From the NCBI GenBank assembly GCA_903813345.2, contig CAIIXF020000012.1, forward strand, positions 17,861,520 through 17,925,519: a DNA stretch of 64,000 nucleotides, given 5' to 3'. The stretch comes from Owenia fusiformis (taxonomy: Eukaryota > Annelida > Polychaeta > Sabellida > Oweniidae). The notes beneath the pieces were generated by a model. It saw nothing but the letters and a program-made list of their open reading frames with translations. It searched no databases and was not told where the DNA came from. Positions 22,901 to 34,194 of the stretch are shown here, piece by piece (position 1 is the first letter of the stretch; the number at the start of each line of letters is the position of its first letter). The translations under genes and the position numbers were made by a program.

Positions 22901-23595
22901 CAGTTGCATTCTCCGGGGTGTACATTCTACCATTTTGGGACAAGGTTAAGGGCTGGTGGAAATTATTAAGATTGTTGCCACCTGCCGCGTTTATAGGCAT
23001 CATCGTTGGGGCGTACAGCCAGATACTCGACAAAGAGAACAAACCGTATACCAGACTGGTCGAAGTTGTCAGGATTCCCGGCTTTATGTTTGCGACGTTC
23101 TTCATCACCTGGGGATTCACAAAACTGTTCCTGGTAATACGCGAGTGTATCAGTGGTCCATTAAAGAGAGAACGCCCATCGGCACTTACGACCATCATCA
23201 ACATGTTTATTTTCATCATGGTATACGGGGTACTGATAGGCATATCGAGTGTCCTTCACATCATTGACTTTAAGAGTACCACGGCACTTATGTTCATTAT
23301 GGTATTCATATACATCATAGGCGTTGTTGCTGTTATCGTTTCAAATCAAGTAATGATACCATCTAGAATGATAGGTGTGAAGAAACATAAAGCTGCAGAT
23401 GAGCTAGCTAACATTGCAGATGAGCTGCCTAAAAAACACATACCTGGAGGTGAGATGCCTCAGATTGGAGGAGAGTTGCCTAAGAAGCATCTACCTGAAG
23501 ATGAGTTGCCTCAAGTTGAGGGTGAGCTACCTCAAAAAGACATGTCTACTGTAAATGGTGTGACAAATGATGCGTTTGAAAAAACTGAATTATGA
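19960..23595 (+). CDS. Multi-pass membrane protein of unknown function, about 600 aa, three exons
   Basis: Exons are 19960-20136, 20987-21077 and 22061-23595, joined by GTAAAG/TAG and GTAAGT/CAG sites whose phases match (59 codons; 30 codons plus one base; 511 codons plus stop). Exon 1 is a hydrophilic acidic head. Exon 2 supplies the first span (ILVFIGGMAFIVVTLGAMFA). Exon 3 holds about eleven more hydrophobic stretches. Several histidines sit in or beside spans (YFGHQLAIW, FFHIVHLVNTH, FWYHPMENTYGH, GSLMHTKFH), a pattern that could suit a haem- or metal-binding membrane protein, but that is speculation. The tail (about residues 535-585) carries four or five copies of a DELPKKHLP-like decapeptide. 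I do not recognise the family. Intron 2 contains a MITE at 21174-21370. Confidence 0.75.
21174..21370. mobile_element. 197-bp hAT-like MITE with 5-bp target duplication (copy 1)
   Basis: The ends CAGGCCCGTAGCCAGG and its reverse complement (AATTCTGGCTACGGGCCTG, one mismatch region) are flanked by ATGAG on both sides (21169-21173, 21371-21375). The interior has G/C runs with GAACCCCCC. Copy 2 is at 50211-50361. A CAGG start with 5-bp duplications would suit a hAT-type element; the assignment is inference. Confidence 0.75.
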
Positions 23596-23703
23596 AACAG
23601 ATGACCCATGAACTATGTAAACAATACATATGCAATATCACCGTTTATTGTATGATCTGTAAAATGAAGCCCTCTGATTGGTCAGTTCTTGTGCTGTACC
23701 AAT

Positions 23704-23794
23704 CTGTATTGCTACTGAGATTGTCCCCGTTGATCATCTCCGTCGCAATGCAGAAAATATTGGTACGGAGGGAACAATCTCAGTAGCAATACAG
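23704..23794. repeat. Palindrome, 21-bp arms
   Basis: CTGTATTGCTACTGAGATTG (23704 on) is mirrored exactly by CAATCTCAGTAGCAATACAG ending at 23794. Confidence 0.75.
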
Positions 23795-23815
23795 AAGATC
23801 ACACGATAAAAAACG

Positions 23816-23947
23816 TTATTGAATGATTTGAAGTGCAATACAGGATATATTCTGTCTCGATATTCTGTATTAGCACTCGACTTCGTCTGCAATACGGAAT
23901 TTCTTGAGCAGAATATATCCTGTATTGCACTTCAAATCATTCAATAA
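23816..23947. repeat. Palindrome with perfect 39-bp arms
   Basis: 23816-23854 (TTATTGAATGATTTGAAGTG...) and 23909-23947 are exact reverse complements around a 54-bp loop. It follows another palindrome only 21 bp away; both contain TGCAATAC/CAATACAG-type text and may belong to one compound element. Confidence 0.8.
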
Positions 23948-24554
23948 CTTATAGTATTAACATACTCAAGTTGGAATATTTTAATTATATATGCACATGA
24001 ATATGCAGGTCATATTTCGATGATATACTGTAATTTGTTTATAATCAATATTGTGTCATTCTTATAAGCCATATGCGTCTTCCATATTTTATTGAAATGG
24101 AAATGTGCACATACATTATGTATTTGACATATTAAATGCTTCACCGCATCCTGCAACATCCCACCTGTACAATATTATTCATACAAGAATCTCGAATCCA
24201 ATATGTAAACAACTACGACATCTATTTTATGGGGACATTTCATATAACTTTATATGACATTTTATTGTTAAATGTGATCAAATATTACTGTTTAACATTA
24301 CATTTTGTATGACTTTTTACAAAGCAATTCAACGCTAGATCCGATAAAATAAAAGTGAAACTTAATTACTAAATCAATGCTACCTTGTTATCTATAAGTG
24401 ACAGCACACATGTAATGCGGTAGTAAGTAAATAGAAACATCAAACAAATCGGTTTTAAAACAATACACCCAGGTATTAATTATGAGTTTAAACTTATCAA
24501 AATGTTAGTCATATATATAGTTTCTGCAATTAAAAATCTACTACATACATCAAC

Positions 24555-24640
24555 CTGGTTGAAAGAAGTTTTCAGAATTCCATGGTTCCAGGCTTTATGT
24601 TTTCAACATTCTTCATCCTCGGGGCTCCATGGAACTGTGT
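24555..24640 (+). pseudogene. Relic of a partial duplication of the multi-pass membrane protein gene
   Basis: The bases around CCAGGCTTTATGTTTTCAAC and ATTCTTCATCCTCGGGGC match 23050-23115 of the gene just upstream (coding RIPGFMFATFFITWG), preceded by a diverged match to ACTGGTCGAAGTTGTCAGG. The rest of the copy is not recognisable, and an insertion of a few bases breaks the frame. Confidence 0.5.
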
Positions 24641-25102
24641 CTTGCAGCAAAGAGATTTAAGGATTTAGGGAGCATTCGGGAAACCAATGATAACTTTTCG
24701 TACACTCATTGAATTCCCCGATCATAGTTCTCATCAAACATGCTTATAATGTTTAACTAAAATATTCGATCTGTAAATCAATAACTACAGAGTCTGCTAC
24801 TAGTTCTGAAAAACACTACTACACAAAAGATAGCAGCGCAATCTATATACTTGTAGTTTTAGTTCTAGATCACTCTGACATAACTGCTGAATCGTTTATC
24901 AATAACACATTCATAACAAAACGAAAGAGCTTTTCGTATCCATGTTCTTGCTGTGCGGTAACATAAACAAAGGGCTTTAGATGCGGATAGAATATACCTG
25001 CAATGTTCATTTGGATGCTTTAAACAAGAGATAAACGATACAATTACCAGGACATTGATTTAAGATCTTTATACTATTATCATAAAGATATCGATTTGAG
25101 AA

Positions 25103-27016
25103 ATGGCGACTGGAAATATCTCAGAACACGATCCTTTGATGGACTCCGTCACATGTTCGATATGCATGGACGTTCTGGACGACCCGAGATCGTTGCCATG
25201 CATGCACTGTTACTGCAGAAAGTGCATTCAAGATGTTATAGACAAACAACAGGACAAGAACACATTAGCGTGCCCCACCTGCAGAGATCTCTGCCCAATT
25301 CCAAGGCAAGAAGCTACAGGTTTAAAGGTTAACTTTTTCGCTAACTCTGTTTTGGATGCCATTAAGGATCGCTCAATGAGTCAATCATCTACACAGTACT
25401 GCGATATTTGCCTTCAAGAAGATGAAAAGGTACCTGCTATTCTAAGATGTATCGAGTGCAACGAAAAGCTTTGTAAGGCGTGCGGACGCGCACACAAATT
25501 GTCTCGTCTTACAAAGTTACATCAATTACTTGAGCTGACTGGGGATATGTCACAAGATACTAAAATCGCTATAGATATGTTATCCAAGCGAACCATGTAC
25601 TGCCAAGAACACACAAACGAGCCTCTCAAGTACTTTTGCAAAGAAGACGACTGTCTTATCTGTCAAGATTGTTTTGCTTTTGACCATCAAGGTCATGCGT
25701 TGGAGAAAATTGAACAAACTGCAAAAACAAACATGAAAAACTTGCACTCGGTAATTGACCTTGGAAGGCAGAGGTCAGATAAGTACGAAGTTGGTATCCA
25801 TTCGGCACATAACCGTAAACAAGCGATTGAAAAATACATGGAGGCTTGCACTTCAAAACTGGAAGAGGATGAAAGACGCGTCTATGCTAAAGTTGATGCT
25901 CACTTCAAGGCGTTGAAAGAAGATATCAATATCGAGGGAAATGCAGCCATTAAGAACACCGTTGCTCATTTGGCTGAACTCCAATTCAACAAAGATGCGA
26001 TTGATGGTACTGTTAAGCAATTACAGGCCATCCAAGATCACGGTCATCCCGCTGACGTTGTACATATGATCCCAGAGATGAACAGCAAGCGAGAGGCTTG
26101 GTCAGCGCCTCCTGATTTGGACTATCGGCCATTAGCTAAAACTGAAATCAAACAAAGTGAAATTAATGAGGGGAATATTATCCTCGCATCTGTTACGACT
26201 GAACTGGAATCGATAGGTGTCAAGAAGCATAAAATTATGAACGATTTTGGTAATCTGATTGTTCTAACGAGTGACGAAATCGTGATTACAACACGAAAGA
26301 AGGTTGTGTTTTATGACCCCAATTTGAACCCCAAAAGAAAAATTTCAATACAAGAAGGCTGGAAGGGTGTGACTAGAGGAAATGGCGGTTGTATTGCATT
26401 TTTCTGGATCAAGACGGATGAAACTCCAGAAGTTAAGATCTATGGTCGACATGGTGACCTCGAAAAGCAGTTTGTGATCTCAGGCATCAAGCAACCAGGT
26501 GATTTTGCAATTAATAATCTCGATGAACTGCTTATGATCGAAGGTGGTGCAAGAATATGCCGTGTCGATACCAAATCTGGAAAAGTTACAGCGAAATCTA
26601 AAAAAGACGAACGTTTGTTTCGTGGCATTTGCTGCATGGCAACCAATAGTAACAATGATATCATCATGACGAACTCGAAATGTATTGTCGGCATTAGATT
26701 GAATGGCAGCGATGTGACGAAGTTATTTGAATACAGTCCTGATGGGGATGAACCAGACCTCTTCCTGTGCATCGACAGCAAGGATAATATTGCTGTGATC
26801 GATAAGTCCACATATGAAGTTAGACTTTTGTCACCAGAGGGTGTGCACATAAAAGACTTAATTACTCCAAACACCGATGGATGTTTCGTCGTCGCTACGA
26901 AAGGCAATTCTAGTGGAGATCTGGTGGCATTAGCTGCTCATAATTTCGGAAATTATGAAGGAAGGGTTTGCGTTTTCACATTGAAATACAGATCACAATG
27001 GGGTGATCTTTTATAA
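25103..27016 (+). CDS. TRIM-type RING E3 ubiquitin ligase-like protein, 637 aa, single exon
   Basis: A C3HC4 RING finger is complete: C18, C21, C33, H35, C38, C41, C57, C60. B-box 1 follows at about 100-140 (C100, C103, C116, C119, C124, C127) and B-box 2 at about 167-198 (C167, H170, C179, C187, C190, H195, H198). Residues about 205-300 are a charged helical coiled coil. The remainder (about 370-637) has repeated short strands ending in DG/DN-type turns (CIDSKDNIAVID, EVRLLSPEGVHIKDL), like the NHL-type beta-propeller of TRIM2/3/56/71 relatives. Such proteins attach ubiquitin to substrates and are often expanded in invertebrates with roles in innate immunity or RNA control. The start has A at -3 (AGAAATGGC). 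There is no intron. A poly-A signal AATAAA lies at 27275. Confidence 0.88.
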   Translation: MATGNISEHDPLMDSVTCSICMDVLDDPRSLPCMHCYCRKCIQDVIDKQQDKNTLACPTCRDLCPIPRQEATGLKVNFFANSVLDAIKDRSMSQSSTQYCDICLQEDEKVPAILRCIECNEKLCKACGRAHKLSRLTKLHQLLELTGDMSQDTKIAIDMLSKRTMYCQEHTNEPLKYFCKEDDCLICQDCFAFDHQGHALEKIEQTAKTNMKNLHSVIDLGRQRSDKYEVGIHSAHNRKQAIEKYMEACTSKLEEDERRVYAKVDAHFKALKEDINIEGNAAIKNTVAHLAELQFNKDAIDGTVKQLQAIQDHGHPADVVHMIPEMNSKREAWSAPPDLDYRPLAKTEIKQSEINEGNIILASVTTELESIGVKKHKIMNDFGNLIVLTSDEIVITTRKKVVFYDPNLNPKRKISIQEGWKGVTRGNGGCIAFFWIKTDETPEVKIYGRHGDLEKQFVISGIKQPGDFAINNLDELLMIEGGARICRVDTKSGKVTAKSKKDERLFRGICCMATNSNNDIIMTNSKCIVGIRLNGSDVTKLFEYSPDGDEPDLFLCIDSKDNIAVIDKSTYEVRLLSPEGVHIKDLITPNTDGCFVVATKGNSSGDLVALAAHNFGNYEGRVCVFTLKYRSQWGDLL

Positions 27017-27274
27017 CTCCTCAAACAAATGTGATATATTGCCCTGAAACTTACGTTGCATTCGCATTTTGTTTAAAAAACGCAAATATTATGAATAGTT
27101 TAAGTATGCGTGGAATTCGTATATCTCTTTTACCAATTAATCAATACGTACACGGCTCTATATGATTCTTGATCGAAAATGAGGTCAGTAAGTGATTCTA
27201 GATACACGGATGTTTCTAAATTTTTCAGAATATCGGTACAATTATATTTCTTTATGTGAAAAATGTAATTGCGT

Positions 27275-27280
27275 AATAAA
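27275..27280 (+). terminator. Possible poly-A signal of the TRIM-like gene
   Basis: AATAAA lies about 260 bp after the stop codon on the coding strand. Position and sequence fit, but the surrounding AT-rich text makes chance matches common. Confidence 0.3.
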
Positions 27281-28149
27281 ATTTAAAATATATCTAACCA
27301 TGTTTCTCATTTACTTCATGTTGATATTGTTTTAGTTCCAACATACACAAAATGTCTTATGCCCCAAGCCCAAGAAACGTTGCCCCTTTTGCATTATAAT
27401 GTCTCATAAAACTCAAAGAATATATAGCTATAGTAAACCGTGAAGTTAAAGTACCATGAATGATCGTATGGACATTTTCTAACCATTCCACTTTGTAGGT
27501 TTAATGGGACAGAGTAGAACCTCATTGGTTTCCATGGGTGTAAAATTGGACAACACAGCCTAGTCCAACGGGATGAAATCTGTCAGTTCTCAACATGCCT
27601 ATCAGGTGGACTCAATGTCATACATGTTTCAAAATGGCTGTCAAAATCTTATCAAATATTTAGCTTCACTTCCATTATGTAAAGCTTCCACTATATTGAC
27701 CCTCCTTTAATTGACCATTTTCTATATAAATAGAAAAAAAAAGATGGCAGCATGAGTATTGGTAAAGCCAACTGAATACACCATTTGAATTTTACTATAT
27801 GAGCAAATGATAAAGTTGTGATCCTTATAAGGGTAAAATAACTTTTAAAGGATTTTCAATTGTGTCAATGGGGATTTAGTCCGGCCTTTTTAGAGATCTT
27901 GACAAACTTTAAAACTTGAATAAATGTAAATGTTATGCACCACTGAAAACAAAATACACAATAGGGAACTTACTATACAAAGTAAAAGGATCACATAGTA
28001 CAGGGTGGTCCAAAAATGGGACAGACGTATTTCAAAAATAAATATTGATTTTCTTCATAAAAACATGTCATATTATATATCAGTGGATAGGGAATTTACT
28101 TATCTTTAATTGGTATATCAAATTCTTCAGCCTAGCTCCTTTATCCCTT

Positions 28150-28920
28150 CATCAGCATATAAGATTTGAACCAAATCCGTCAACTAGTATCTGAGTTATC
28201 AAATATTACGTTTTTCATGAAAAATGGTGGCCATTTTGAAATGCAGCCGCCATCTTGAAAATTCCTCGTTGAATAAATCTACTTTGTCCCTAGGCATCAT
28301 CGTATTAAATCTGAACCAAATCCGCTCGATGGTATTTGAGTTATCAAAAATTATGTTATTTACGAAAAATGGCCGCCATTCTGATATTTAGCAGCCATTT
28401 TCAAAATGTCTTCATAAGCATAGCTCCTTTGTCCCTAGTCATCAGCTTATAAAATTTGAACCAAATCAGTCTACTCGTTTTTTTATGAAAATAGCCGCCA
28501 TCTTAAAAATTATTTTCTAATTAAATCTACTTTTTCCCAAGGCATCATCACATAAAATTTGAACCAAAATTTCTTAAGAAAGATGGCCGCCATTTTGATA
28601 TTTGGCAGCCATTTTGAAAATCTTTTCTTCAGCATAGCTTCTTTATCCAGAGGCATCAGTATACAAAATTTGGATCAAATCCGTCAAATAGTATTTGAGT
28701 TATGAAAGATTACATTTTTAAGAAAAATTGCGACCATTTTGAATTGAGTGGCAACATTGAAAATTCCTTCTCGAGCAGAGGTCCTACATCCATAAGGCAT
28801 AAGCCTATAAAATTTCGGAATGAAATCTTTCAACCGGTATGAGTTATTGCCCGGACACATGAACGGACGGACGAACGGACGGACGGCTTTTCTATATCCC
28901 CCTCGAACTTCGTGCGGTGG
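28150..28920. repeat. Degenerate tandem block with a TTTGAACCAAATC motif and an ACGG microsatellite
   Basis: A unit of roughly 100-145 bp recurs about six times (at about 28151, 28296, 28437, 28541, 28652, 28795), each with GGCATCA, AAATTTGAACCAAATC and often GCCGCCATTTTGA. It ends in (GACG)n text at 28860-28890 and CCCCCTCGAACTTCGTGCGG. This looks like the tail region of an old interspersed repeat. Confidence 0.6.
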
Positions 28921-29362
28921 GATAATAATAATGAAGGAGTGCAAGATTCCCTTGCAATTTCTAAATGGCAATATGTTTACTTATATTATATGGGAGTCTA
29001 AGACATCTTCGACTCCCAAGGTGCAACTGAAACCTTGTAAATCAAGATGAGTCTAAGAAGGTTTGTATCATTTATCAAAATACAGGAAATAGACGCCATA
29101 ATTAATATTACTTTTTTTAATGTACAGGCTGGCCACAAATTAATACGCAAATTAAACTTTAATATACATGTAAACTATCCCAGAGACAACTGTATGTGGT
29201 CAATTATTTATCATCTTTAGAATTATTCAACTTCCTCTTTACCATCGAATTCTCTTGATCAGAAGGTTTAATTGGTGTAATTGCAGCAAAGTAGACTAGG
29301 TGCAATTATTGATTAAATATTTCACAATTCATATGTTCTACTTTTAGTTTTACTTTGCTTAT

Positions 29363-29494
29363 GACTCAATGCATTGTGGAATAAACATTCCTTGAAGGTG
29401 TTGCTTTCCAAAATTTGAACGAGATGCGCAGCATCGAGTGTTAATTTTAGGAATAAGGCCTGCAAGGAATGGTCATTCGACAATGCATTGAGTC
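29363..29494. repeat. Small inverted-repeat element with GACTCAATGCATTGT ends
   Basis: GACTCAATGCATTGT at 29363-29377 is mirrored exactly by ACAATGCATTGAGTC at 29480-29494. A related element is at 57811-57960. Confidence 0.6.
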
Positions 29495-29786
29495 TTGAAC
29501 TTAAATTATTTTTAAATATTGTAAAATATTCTCTACAATGTCACTTGAAAGAATACTAAATCATTAAAGAAACCTATTTTCAATGAAACTATTTGCAGGG
29601 GTCGAGTTGCAGAGCATCAATTTCAATTTGTAGAGTCAAGTTGTCGTCTTTACAACAACATAAGGACTGACCTTGGATGCGGTGATTGGTGATATAATGC
29701 ACTGCATTAGCTGGAATCGGATACGCATTGCCTACTGTATATCTGAATTACAGTTTCTACGCTATTAAATCTTTGACGAATACTTC

Positions 29787-31975
29787 AGTCACCAACGACA
29801 TATACTGTAGCACTCTAGGCTACAATCAGTCACCAACGACATGCACTGTAGCACTCAGGCTACAATCAGTCACCAACGACATGTACTGTAGCACTCTAGG
29901 CTACAATCAGTCACCAAAGACATGTACTGTAGCACTCTAGGCTACAATCGGTCACCATCGACATGCACTGTAGCACTCAGGCTACAATCAGTCACCAACG
30001 ACATGTACTATAGCACTCTAGGCTTCAATCAGTCACCAAAGACATGTACTGTAGCACTCTAGGCGACAATCAGTCACCAAAGACATGTACTGTAGCACTC
30101 TAGGCTACAATCGGTCACCAACGACATGCACTGTAGCACTCTAGGCTACAATCAGTCACCAAAGACATGAACTGTAGCACTCTAGGCTACAATCGGTCAC
30201 CAACGACATGCACTGTAGTACTCAGGCTACAATCAGTCACCAAAGACATGTACTGTAGCACTCTAGGCTACAATCGGTCACCAACGACATGTACTGTAGT
30301 ACTCAGGCTACAATCAGTCACCAACGACATGTACTGTAGCACTCTAGGCTACAATCGGTCACCAACGACATGCACTGTAGTACTCAGGCTACAATCATTC
30401 ACCAACGACATGTACTGTAGCACTCAGGCTACAATCAGTCACCAACGACATGTACTGTAGCACTCTAGGCTACAATCGGTCACCAACGACATGCACTGTA
30501 GTACTCAGGCTACAATCAGTCACCAAAGACATGTACTGTAGCACTCTAGGCTACAATCGGTCACCAAAGACATGTACTGTAGCACTGTAGGCTACAATCG
30601 GTCACCAACGACATGCACTGTAGTACTCAGGCTACAATCAGTCACACAACGACATGTATTGTAGCACTCAGGCTACAATCAGTCACCAACGACATGTACT
30701 GTAGCACTCAGGCTAAAATCAGATCAGTCACCAACGACATATACTGGAGCACTCAGGCTACAATCAGTCACCAACGACATGTACTATAGCACTCAGACTA
30801 CAATCAGTCACCAACGACATGTACTGTAGCACTCAGGCTACAATTAGTCACCAACGACATGTACTGTAGCACTCAGGCTACAATCAATCACCAACGACAT
30901 GTACTGTAGCACTCTAGGCTACAATCAGTCACCAACGACATGTACTGTAGCACTCAGGCTACAATCAGTCACCAGCGACATATACTGGAGCACTCAGGCT
31001 ACAATCAGTCACCAACGACATGTACTATAGCACTCAGACTACAATCAGTCACCAACGACATGTACTGTAGCACTCAGGCTACAATCAGTCACCAACGACA
31101 TGCACTGTAGCACTCTAGGCTACAATCGGTCACCAACGACATGTACTGTAGCACTCTAGGCTACAATCGGTCACCAACGACATGCACTGTAGTACTCAGG
31201 CTACAATCAGTCACGAAAGACATGTACTGTAGCACTCTAGGCTACAATCGGTCACCAACGACATACATTGTAGTACTCAGGCTACAATCAGTCACCAAAT
31301 ACATGTACTGTAGCACTCTAGGCTACAATCGGTCACCAACGACATGCACTGTAGCACTCAGACTACAATCAGTCACCAAAGACATGTACTGTAGCACTCT
31401 AGGCTACAATCGGTCACCAACGACATGCACTGTAGTACTCAGGATACAATCAGTCACCAAAGACATGTACTGTAGCACTCTAGGCTACAATCGGTCACCA
31501 ACGCCATGCACTGTAGTACTCAGGCTACAATCAGTCACCAAATACATGTACTGTAGCACTCTAGGCTACAATCGGTCACCAACGACATGCACTGTAGTTC
31601 TCAGGCTACAATCAGTCACCAAAGACATGTACTGTAGCACTCTAGGCTACAATCGGTCACCAATGACATGCGCTGTAGCACTCAGACTACAATCAGTCAC
31701 CAAAGACATGTACTGTAGCACTATAGGCTACAATCGGTCACCAACGACATGCACTGTAGTACTCAGGCTACAATCAGTCACCAACGACATGTACTGTAGC
31801 ACTCAGGCTACAATCAGTCATCAAACGACATGTACTGTAGCACTCAGGCTACAATCAGTCATCAAACGACATGCACTCTAGCACTCAGGCTACAATCGGT
31901 CACCAACGACATGTACTGTAGCACTCAGGCTACAATCAGTCACCAACGACATATATACTGGAGCACTCAGGCTAC
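29787..31975. repeat. Minisatellite of alternating 40- and 41-bp units, about 54 copies
   Basis: The unit is close to CAATCAGTCACCAACGACAT plus GTACTGTAGCACTCAGGCTA. Two variants alternate over long stretches: CACTCTAGG (41 bp) and TACTCAGG (40 bp), giving an 81-bp higher-order period. Because 81 is 27 codons, long frames such as 31141-31881 stay open and encode 27-residue repeats. Nothing suggests a gene: no start context, and the period is broken into many phases elsewhere. Confidence 0.92.
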
Positions 31976-34194
31976 AATTCTAACAAACACCGATCGACAT
32001 AGTTTGTATTAACAATAACTGATTAAAGTATTGCATAATAACTGACATCTTTTTGGCAAACTCTGCTCATAGGAACTGTGGTTGCCCCCACTATACTATT
32101 ACGATCTAGAAAACACCTTTTAATTACAATGTACAGGGTGTCCCGAAAGTATGGGGCCCCCCCCTGGGTAGACATATTCCAGTGTCCTCATAGTATGTGT
32201 CATATATCATTTTAAAGCTTATCCAAAGTTACATTGATTTGTCAAGTATCATGGTTTCACTCCCAAATGGGAAAAAGTTACACTCATTCTAAAAGTTAGC
32301 GCTTTGTCAAAATAAAGTTCAATTTTACACGACATTACTAGTCAATGAGTCCCCCCTTGGCCATGTTAACAGCAGCAATTATTTTCAGATATGACCTTAA
32401 AAGCCCTTCAAATAGGAGTGTGGAATTTTATAACCCTCTTAAAACCTGTTAAGGCACTTTAGAAGAGTTTCCCTAGAGTTTCTACCCCACCGTTCTCTTT
32501 TTCCAACTCAATATCCATCCGACCCGAAAAGAATTGCTGCTGTTAAGATGGCCCGGGAGGACACATTGACTAATGTTTGGTGTAAAATTAAACTAAATTT
32601 TGACCAAACACTAAATTTTGAAATGCCTGTAATTTTTTCACATTTGAGAGTTGAACCATGATACTTGGCGAATCAATGTAACTTTGGATAAGCTTTAAAA
32701 TGATATATGACACATACTATGACGACACTGGTATATGTCTGCCTAGGGGGGAGGGGCATACTTTCGGGACACCCTGTATGCTTAAGATGGGAATATTTAC
32801 CTTAAAATATACGTTTAGAATGTCATCTTATCATGTTTAAAAAGGTTGTTTACAATTATGTGACTTAATTTATTTTACTAGGTATGTTGAATGAATCCTA
32901 ACCAAACTTAAATTCATGACTCACATTGATTTAAACAACACGTTAGATTTGTAACTAAATGCGTTTAAAATACGGCCTTTTAAAACTCTGTATGTATCAG
33001 TGCATTTAAACCCATATCCTCTTGTATATAAAAATGCGAATTTATAACTTGTTTTCGCTTTTTATTGTATTACAAATATGCAGCTTTTCAAAATTGTTTT
33101 CAAAATCATTTGACCTTAATGAAAGGCACTAGACCAAATGATGCACTGAATATAAAATACTAAGAAGTTTATGATGAATTATTAGAACGGGTTAAGTGCG
33201 TGATGCCTTAAAGGGATAAACGAATAAATTTTGATTTTTTAGATATTCACCTGTCTAACGACTTACACTGGAGTGAAACAGTTGACTTGTTTTTATACTG
33301 GAATCAACGGCGTAAGTAGGTAGCAAGGGAGAAATAGCCAACATCATGCACACTTTCAAATGAACAATCTGCGGCGGTGTGATAGGAAACAACAAATGAT
33401 CAATATAAATGCAAAGTGAATTAATAACAAGCATAGATACATGCAGTATACTGGTTAAAAATCAATACTATTTACGAAGGTACATTCATATGTTAATAGA
33501 TTCATCGACGCAGACGTTCTATGAAAGGAAATAGCAAAAAACTGTTATTAGAAAACCGAGACATTCAAGAGAATCGTTCAGCATTTAATACATTAAAGGT
33601 TACGACGCTTTATTTGAAGTCTTTAGGAGCTGTGCAAACAATTTGAAAAATACCATTAGATCTACCTACATAAGTGCACTCCTACATCCTATATGAGCAC
33701 ATCGTACACATGAGGACATTTCTAGTCATACAGACATTCTTAGACTTACCATTTCATGAATTTTAGAAACATTTTGGAATAAACCTGTGGATTAAACGTA
33801 CGAATTTAGAGGAGGCAGATGAATTCAATGGGAATGATTATTGCCTTAGATTAGGTAAAGGACATACATCCGGGAGAGTGTTTATAATAGCAAGGTCGAG
33901 GTGAACCGGGTCCACGCTTCTGAAATAAGCTCTTAATGCACATCTGCATGCAATGGCCACGATAAAGATAACTTAAGACATGCAGAAAAGAGGATTCGAA
34001 CTAACCCGAGGCAAATCCTAATGAATATATCATCAACTTGAGTCCTTGCCAACGACTGACATCTCACATAAAGATACAGAATTCATCATAAATGCACAAA
34101 CGCTGATACTTGTAGATATAACTTGGGCTATTTCGGAAATTACTGGAAAGACTTTATGTGCTTCTGTTTATTTCTATGTGACGACAATTTGAGT
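31976..34194. other. Intergenic with one TIR element; upstream region of the next gene
   Basis: Apart from the element at 32134-32776 the stretch is AT-rich with no repeat or coding pattern that I recognise. Confidence 0.45.
32134..32776. mobile_element. 643-bp MITE with CAGGGTGTCCCGAAAGTATG ends and TA target duplication
   Basis: The first ~150 bp and the last ~150 bp are inverted copies, starting CAGGGTGTCCCGAAAGTATG and ending CATACTTTCGGGACACCCTG. A TA dinucleotide flanks each side, as in Tc1/mariner-type elements. Shorter relatives lie at 47649-47859 and perhaps 61472-61761. It has no transposase frame. Confidence 0.8.

Larger units (their letters stand above)
23596..25102. other. Intergenic with two palindromes and a gene relic
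   Basis: It holds palindromes at 23704-23794 and 23816-23947, an AT-rich stretch, and a short relic of the upstream membrane-protein gene at about 24555-24640. Confidence 0.5.
27017..29786. other. Intergenic with decayed repeats
   Basis: It contains a TACAGGGTGGTCC motif at about 28001 that resembles one end of the TACAGGGTGTCC element family, the degenerate tandem block 28150-28920, and a small inverted repeat at 29363-29494. No coding segment is recognised. Confidence 0.45.

Noticed and set aside
22677-23243. 188-residue minus-strand frame
   Set aside because: Shadow of exon 3 of the membrane-protein gene, which has matching splice phases and hydrophobic periodicity on the plus strand.
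31141-31881. 246-residue repetitive protein
   Set aside because: Open only because the period is 81 bp; no independent start, codon bias or splice evidence.
29787-31975. CRISPR-like array
   Set aside because: Units are contiguous with no unique spacers, the variation is point-like, and the genome is eukaryotic. It is a minisatellite.
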